From Alisma plantago-aquatica (Eukaryota; Streptophyta; Magnoliopsida; Alismatales; Alismataceae): 64,000 nt of DNA. How positions within the stretch are numbered: position 1 is the stretch's first letter; every line of letters begins with the position of its first letter. The position numbers and the translations under genes were made by a program. A model generated the notes under the pieces. The model was not told where the DNA came from and searched no databases. It saw only the letters and a list, made by a program, of their open reading frames with translations. Shown here one piece after another: positions 58,096 to 64,000 of the stretch. The stretch lies in assembly GCA_963693085.1 (NCBI GenBank), contig OY856409.1, forward strand, positions 297,907,558 through 297,971,557, read 5' to 3'.

Positions 58096-58694
58096 TAATG
58101 TTCACATGTAGAGTATTACTTTCTAGTACAATAGAATTATGACCTCAGATAGCTCGTGCCTAGATTTTATAAATTATCAGTTTCAAGTTGTCATTTATGC
58201 ATAAATGTTAGAAATAAGCATGTGAATCATAAAACTCAGAATATATGACTAGAATTTATTTCAATATGTTAATTCCTTACAATCATTTATAATTTAGAAT
58301 CTCTTTTAGAATATCAGATTTAGATAAATAATCTAGAATTCAAACTTATCATAGTTCTTTACTAATTGAGTTTTATAATTCAGAATACAATTATTAGAAC
58401 TAAGAATGAAAATATTAGAAGTTATCTCCATCTTTTAGTTCCTTATTGCTATATCAAAATTTTGATTTCTCATAGAAGTTAGAATATAATTTAGAACTTA
58501 GAATGCCAAGACAAATTACATACTTTAAAATTTATCTCAACTACTTGGGATACAGAATCAGAATTGAAACATAATTAACAATAGAATCAAAAGTAGAAAA
58601 AGAAAACAATAAAATAGAAAATGACATCGAAACATAATTTAAAATTATATAATGAGTCCTCATAGAATAGAAGTATTGTACTCACAAAATAGAA

Positions 58695-58825
58695 GGCATC
58701 TATGCCACAGAAGGTGCGTTGCACAACAGAAAGTATGTTGTGCCATAGAAGGCACCTCGATGTCACTAGAAGGCTTCCACGCCATAAAAGGTGCATTCTA
58801 TCATAGAAGGCACATAGTGCCATAG
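58695..58825 (+). repeat. ~20-bp degenerate tandem array (right LTR)
   Basis: Counterpart of 47455-47585, with GTGCGTTGCAC, GTATGTTGTGCC and AGAAGGCAC words. Confidence 0.75.
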
Positions 58826-59319
58826 ACGCTAACTTATTGTATAATAGTGGCCACAAAAAAATAAAAGATGTATATTAAAATATGTATAATTTAGTTGTAG
58901 ATTTTAGGTTTTCATAACACTGTCATTTCCTTTATGTTATTAGAATTCAATGCCACTTACTGTAATCTTGGTTTCCCTTTGTGCATGTCAGGGATGAGGT
59001 GTCCATAGATTTCAAGCTTTTGGAAGGAACATCCAAGTTAGAGTTTGCAAGTTCAAAGATAGGAGGATTGCTTGGTGGGGCACCATCTACATGGTTCCAT
59101 AGGTTATATTGGAACATCTATGATTGTTGTATCATGTAGTAGATATCTTCTATAAAACTTGTGGTATGTAGTTTCTTTCCTAAGAATTTATGAGAATATA
59201 TTTTATACACTAGTCTGTACTGGTTTCTTTCTATTATTTTTGTCATGCATATCATGGTTGTGACACTCCCAAAAAAATGAATGGCTATTTATGCTTCCGA
59301 TATAGAAATTGGGGTGTTA

Positions 59320-60400
59320 AAGTTTCTTTCATGTGGAGTCATGAGTACCAGAAGACAAGTGTAGATCCATGTTTTTACATCAGGAGGTTTCCTAATCATA
59401 AGTTCATTATTCTACTGTGCTATGTGGATGATATGTGAAAAGTGAGACACGATATCCGTTTGATTAGAAAACTAAAGAGAAATATTTCCAAAGCCTTTGA
59501 GATGAATGATTTGGGACCGATATGAAAGATTCTAGGGATGTAGAATACAGGTGATAAGAAGCAACATAGGTTGTGGTTGTCATAGGGGAGCTATGTTGAA
59601 ATGATTCTAGTACAGTTCAACATGAGCAAGTCCAAAGTTGTGAGTAATCCACTATCATGTCATTTCTAGATAAGTAAGAAGTCATTCCCATCTACTGATG
59701 AGGAAATGTAGGAGATGGCTAGGATTCCCTATTCTTTTGTTGTAGGGAGTTTTATGTACACAATGGTGTATACTTATCTTGATATTGCTCTTGCAGTTGG
59801 TGTTGTGAGCAGGTTTCTCTCAAAACATGGGAAAGATCACTGGGAGGCAGTCAAATGAATCTCTAGATACTTATGAGTCACTACAACATGTGTTTGATAT
59901 TTGGTGGTTCTTAACCAATTCTGAAAGGCTTCATTGATGCTGACATGGTAGGTGATATTGATCAGAGGAAGTCTATTTCTGGGTATGTTTTCATTTTTGC
60001 AGGGGGAGCCATATCCTAGTAGGCCATGATACAAAATTGTGTTGTATTTTCTATGAAAGAGGAAGAGTATGTTGCAACAATAGAAGAAGGAAAATCAATA
60101 CTCTGGATTGTGATATTTTTGGGTGTGATGGGCATAAATCAGGTTGATATGACTATTTTCTAATAGTCCGAGTGTTATTGACTTGAGAAAGAGCACAATG
60201 CATCTCACATAGACAAAGCACATCAATGTGAGATATCATTGACTTCATGATGTGATTGATAAGAAGTTGTTGACTCTGAAGAAGATTCATACTAAAAAGA
60301 ATGTTTCTGACATGATGACCAAGGTGGTGACACAAGACAAGCTGGAGCTCTGCAAAGAGCTTAGTGACATACATTATTGGTAATCTAGTGATGAAAATTT
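59320..60400 (+). pseudogene. Reverse transcriptase second part and RNase H of copia element (broken)
   Basis: The reading resumes with FMWSHEYQKTSVDP, followed by IILLCYVDDM (catalytic YVDDM, ~59398-59430), KAFEMNDLGP, SKSKVVSNPLSCHF, YSFVVGSFMYTMVYTYLDIA and VGVVSRFLSKHGKDHWEAVK. It ends with KKNVSDMMTKVVTQDKLELC, the usual copia C-terminus. Many stops. A decayed polypurine tract GGGATGGAGGATGA precedes the 3' LTR. Confidence 0.82.
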
Positions 60401-60421
60401 CCTACTTGGGATGGAGGATGA

Positions 60422-61202
60422 TATTTTTAGACCTTTGACTGATCTAGCCCATGGGAGTCAAGCCCATTAGGGCAACTCTCTTTGCTTCCATTGTATGGGA
60501 TATAAATCCCAACAACTTGCGGCTAAGCAAAGCAGCTGTAAGGGGCAGCCAAAGAGTAGTCATCAACCACATAGTAGTTGTAGCCAATGAAGGCATAAAA
60601 GAGGGTAGCGAATAGTTGTAACCAAAAGGAAATAGCAGCACAAATGTCAATTTCCAAGAAGAAAAAGGCAGTTGCACTCACCAAGGTGGAAAAGTAAAAA
60701 AGTAGGGCCTTGGAGATGGGGAAGAAAGTGAAGGGGAAAAAAGGAAAAAAAAAGAAAGAGAAGAAGAAAGGAAGCAAGGTAGGATTGGAAAAGCATTTGG
60801 GTGTATTCTTTGAACCATGTATTTTTGTGCACTTTGTGGAAGAGGACATCTTCTTAGAAAGTTTTGGGGTGGTAGAATTGTATGGATATCTACCTACCAT
60901 GTGGTATCTCTTTGCTAATCCTTCTTAATATATTATCTCATGCTTGAGTTCAAAACTCAAGAGAAAAATTTGTATCTTTGCTTCTTGTAGTGGATTTGTC
61001 CATGGTTGACCTTGTGGGTTTTCCCTCATATATTGTGAGGGGTTTCCATATAAAAATTTGGTCTTTTTCTTTCCCTTATATATTCTTGTGGTTATAATAT
61101 TGGGTTTACATGTTCATCAATAAAGCTTTCACATATATTTGTTTTCGTTGTATTGTGGTTGCATAGTGTATGTGCCCATATTCCTCCTCAACAAACTTAT
61201 CA
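60422..61202 (+). repeat. 3' LTR of copia element
   Basis: Matches 41841-42601. TATA box TATAAATCCC at 60501. The first bases (TATTTTTAG for TGTTGGGCC) are mutated; the end is TTATCA. Confidence 0.8.
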
Positions 61203-64000
61203 AAGAAAAACAAGCATGGAATGAACTAGACTACTACAGAGAAGGAACAAATCTCTTTAACCTAAACCTACAAGCCTGGTTCAATAAGTATATACAAAGC
61301 ACAAGCTCCACCACATGTGTGGTGGCGTACTAGTTTATATGAATGACCCATCACATCATGGCTTTTGAAGGCAAGGCAAGAAATGTAACACATCAAGCCA
61401 TGTATATTAGAACACATCAAGGCACATATGTTAAGATTGTATTGTTCCATGGTGAATCATAGGGTGGGGAATGGTTGAGAGAGAGAAGTGATGTTTGGTT
61501 ACAATAGTGACGGGAAAATAAATAATTTCGATGGTCATGCATTGATTTGAATTTAGTATTTTTTATCCTTAGAGAAAACATGGTGAACCATGGGAAAAAG
61601 AGTTTATTTAAAGACTACGAATGTTAATTTTTTGGACACATGCACACAAAAAATCTCAGTATTTTCTTCACTAAGATTTCTTCCAAAGACATGTTTTCCT
61701 CAAAGATTTTTTACCCAATAAAATTTAGTTTCCACAAAGAAATTTCCTTCTAAGTAATATTTCTCTATCTTACTTCTCTCTAATGAAACTTCTTTCATGC
61801 TAAAATATTATTTCTTTTGTTAAGCTAATCTTTTTTTACAAACAAAATATCCTCTTTGTTAGAAAACTCATATCTAAAGATAAATTCTTCAATTATAATT
61901 TTTTGTCAAGAACTAGTTTCCCTCCATGGATGTTATTCTCTCCAAATAAAGAATTCCCCCCAAAAAATTAATATTTTGAATATTATTTATCATTACAAGT
62001 AGAAGTTTCATGTAAAAACTTTCACTTCTGCAAAAACTTTTGTTTCCATCCGAAACTGGTTCCTCCTAAGTGAATGACCACCAAACCATTTTTCTTACAA
62101 GATTTTTTTCTTCTTCTACCAAATTAGTTTTTGTTCAAGTAATTAGTGACATGAATTAATATGAATATTATAGTGAGTCAAAACTATATTATTATATTTT
62201 TATCAGTTAAATATATTATGGAGATACCCAAGATGTGATTTTTTACCCTTTTTTCTTCCATCTAAGGATAAAGTCTCCCTCTATATTAGTTCCTATCAGA
62301 ATAAATATGACATATTTTATGTAAAGATTCACAATGAACCAAACATATGCTTATATTTTATCCCCTCAAGAACATTGTGGAGATATCAATGCCTTTGTTT
62401 CTCTCAGGTCAATACCCATCAATCTTTTTTCCTCTAAGAAGAAAAGCTATTTCTATGTCAAAACAAATCCCATGAGGTTGTGTACAATAAATATAAATAA
62501 AAATTATGTGTATGAGGTGCTTTATATTAAAAAAAATTCTCTCTCCTCGTCCTCTTACCCATGTAATAAATAATATTTTCAAACTATTTCTCCATCTCTA
62601 CCCCATTCCTAATGAAAATGTTACTAAATAATTGATTTTAATCATTTTCCCTTCCATCCATGTCTCATTCTCCTTCTCTATCTTCTTTTGCTTTACCATA
62701 TATTTTTCACTATGAACCAAACACAACCTAACAGACTTGTAGACACTCAAAGTTAGTAAAAATATGAGATCAACTGCAATACTATGAAGACCACCAACAT
62801 CAGAACACATAAAATATAATGTGCACCATATTATGAAGAGCATGCATGCTTGGTTTGATAATGTTCATTTATAAATTATGTCAAAATAATCAAGAGAATT
62901 CTAGAATTTGATCAGTTGGAGATAGAGTGCATAAAAATATAAAGGAAAATGGAATTTTTCTATAATAGCTAATATTTCTTTAAAAACACATGACTTTAAA
63001 GGAAAATGGAACTTTGCATTTTTCATGACTAGAATTGAAGAATCAATGGTAGAATATGAGTTAAAATTATCGTATGTGCAATGTCAATATGCTTGAACAA
63101 GTGAGAGAGTAAGATCAATATGGAAACATATAGTTCCATTTTTATCCACATATCATAGGAAGAGTTCAATGACTGCCAAACTATAGCACTTTTTCATACT
63201 GAAAGTTAAGATCTCATATTGAGGCATCAAGACAATAATATTAAAATGAAAGGTAGCTATTCTAATAAAATTATAGTTATACAAGACAAGAATCACCTAA
63301 ATCATAAAATATCAACTATATATTCTTGAGGACCCACAAAAACATCATCAATATCCTTAAGAAAGAAGTATCTTGTAATGATAGTAGTATTAACAATTAA
63401 TCATGATTCCAATTAAATTTCTTCTTCTTTGAGTAACCTTGCAAGTAGAGTGAAAGATGAATAGATACCTCCTAACTGATATAACAAGAATTAATTGTCT
63501 TGCATTTTTTATCTTACAAATAGTCTAAGGTTAGTCAGTCAACTAAGTTAAACACATTCAAATTGTGAACACTCTAATAATTGCTACATTAGAAAAGGGG
63601 AAGAATAGTGATAACAAAGACCAAGAATTAATAACATGTGTAAATAGTCCATTAGTGACTTGAGGGACCAAGACTTGAGAGGAAATGGTCTCCTAGGTAG
63701 AAACTGGAGCCCAATAGTAACTAGAGATCTCAACTGTACTACCCATAATTGACATTTTGGAAAGAGATAGTCATTGTGGATCCTCCCCATCATGATACTT
63801 CATTTATTTAGTAGAATTCAAAGCCTTGGAACCCCTCCTGAGTAACCAAGAAGTGGATCCTGAGAACATCCAATTTTGTAGATGTTACATGCCTATTTTA
63901 CTTTCATTTTATTAAATACTCTATCCTTATAAATCCCTTGTTTTAAGCATTTCACAAATAATAGTTTCCCTAATTACCTTATATACCACTTGTGGAAGGA
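61203..64000. other. AT-rich intergenic DNA, no gene seen
   Basis: Only short frames without recognisable domains. 61660-62110 has loosely repeated words of the type TTTCCTCCAAAGAAATTT, too degenerate to call as an array. Otherwise nothing. Confidence 0.6.

Larger units (their letters stand above)
45593..59319 (+). mobile_element. LTR element with ~4 kb LTRs and almost no internal domain
   Basis: Inserted in the copia RT. The left LTR starts TGTAATTTTATAACATCC (45593) and ends GGGGTGTTAC (51533). The right LTR starts TGTAACATTCTC (55310) and ends GGGGTGTTA (59319). PBS at 51538; polypurine-like AAGGTGGGTAGAAC before the right LTR. Without a nested solo LTR the internal region is only ~0.9 kb and noncoding. 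Strand follows from the order LTR-PBS and polypurine-LTR. The target duplication is unclear (ATAAG left, TAAAG right). Confidence 0.85.
55310..59319 (+). repeat. Right LTR of the nested element (~4.0 kb)
   Basis: Matches the left LTR at both ends and in many blocks. It holds an extra ~1.2 kb (about 56300-57560), a 268-bp tandem duplication (57560-58095), and the minisatellite at 58695-58825. The last two bases (expected CA) are lost. Confidence 0.85.
41841..61202 (+). mobile_element. Ty1/copia retrotransposon opened by nested insertions
   Basis: LTRs at 41841-42601 and 60422-61202; PBS at 42604; decayed gag, protease, integrase, RT and RNase H in copia order. The RT is interrupted at 45592 and resumes at about 59320, so 13.7 kb is later insertion and the original element was ~5.6 kb. 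The target duplication is imperfect: AAGAC at 41836-41840 and AAGAA at 61203-61207. Confidence 0.88.

Noticed and set aside
60523..60928. Frames on both strands with Lys- or Phe-rich runs (KGKKGKKKKEKKK)
   Set aside because: They are purine-rich sequence of the copia 3' LTR, also present in diverged form in the 5' LTR.
1..64000. CRISPR arrays, rRNA, tRNA genes, bacterial operons
   Set aside because: None found. The tandem arrays lack unique spacers, and all tRNA-like matches are primer binding sites next to LTRs.

Overview
The window looks like nuclear DNA of a seed plant, most probably a flowering plant with a repeat-rich genome. It has one intact nuclear gene for a plastid-targeted protein, and almost everything else is plant-type transposable elements: Ty3/gypsy of the Athila/Tat kind, Ty1/copia, L1-like and RTE-like LINEs, hAT-like and Tourist-like MITEs, and non-autonomous LTR elements. 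No species can be named from the sequence alone.

Left part (1-12950). A ~4.2 kb unit occurs twice in direct orientation (1-4207 and 4831-9039, offset ~4.83 kb). It carries broken coding for a basic N-terminal region, a 'putative plant transposon protein' domain, a Ser/Thr/Pro-rich stretch, a coiled coil with an acidic tail, and a Ulp1-like (C48) cysteine protease. The second copy continues into a second, different Ulp1-like protease (9119-10000). A 15-bp minisatellite lies just before copy B. A polypurine tract and an LTR (11228 to ~12950) follow. 12951-17076 is AT-rich and almost featureless.

Middle (17077-31490). A decayed Athila-like gypsy element runs from its 5' LTR through PBS, gag, protease and reverse transcriptase to the start of RNase H. 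Its LTR is split by a complete 7.1 kb non-autonomous LTR element on the minus strand (18513-25631, target duplication GGAGG) that carries one acidic 427-codon ORF and no polymerase. Its RT is split by a 462-bp hAT-like MITE (target duplication CCTGCAAC). A long LTR-like block (about 31490-35421, minus) follows.

Gene island (36000-41840). A minus-strand RTE-like LINE remnant, a G-homopolymer tract, a single-exon gene for a plastid ribose-5-phosphate isomerase-like protein of the divergent RPI4 type (37600-38511), AT-rich DNA, and a Tourist-like MITE (41170-41476).

Right part (41841-61202). A Ty1/copia element has been opened by ~13.7 kb of nested insertions. Inside its RT lies an LTR element with ~4 kb LTRs and only ~0.9 kb of its own internal sequence. 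That element's left LTR holds a 5'-truncated L1-like LINE (target duplication AATAGTTGG), and its internal region holds a solo LTR (target duplication ACATG). 61203-64000 is AT-rich with no gene seen.

A recurring theme is that three LTR types carry tandem arrays with a GACCGAT / CGGTC core placed just upstream of the TATA box.
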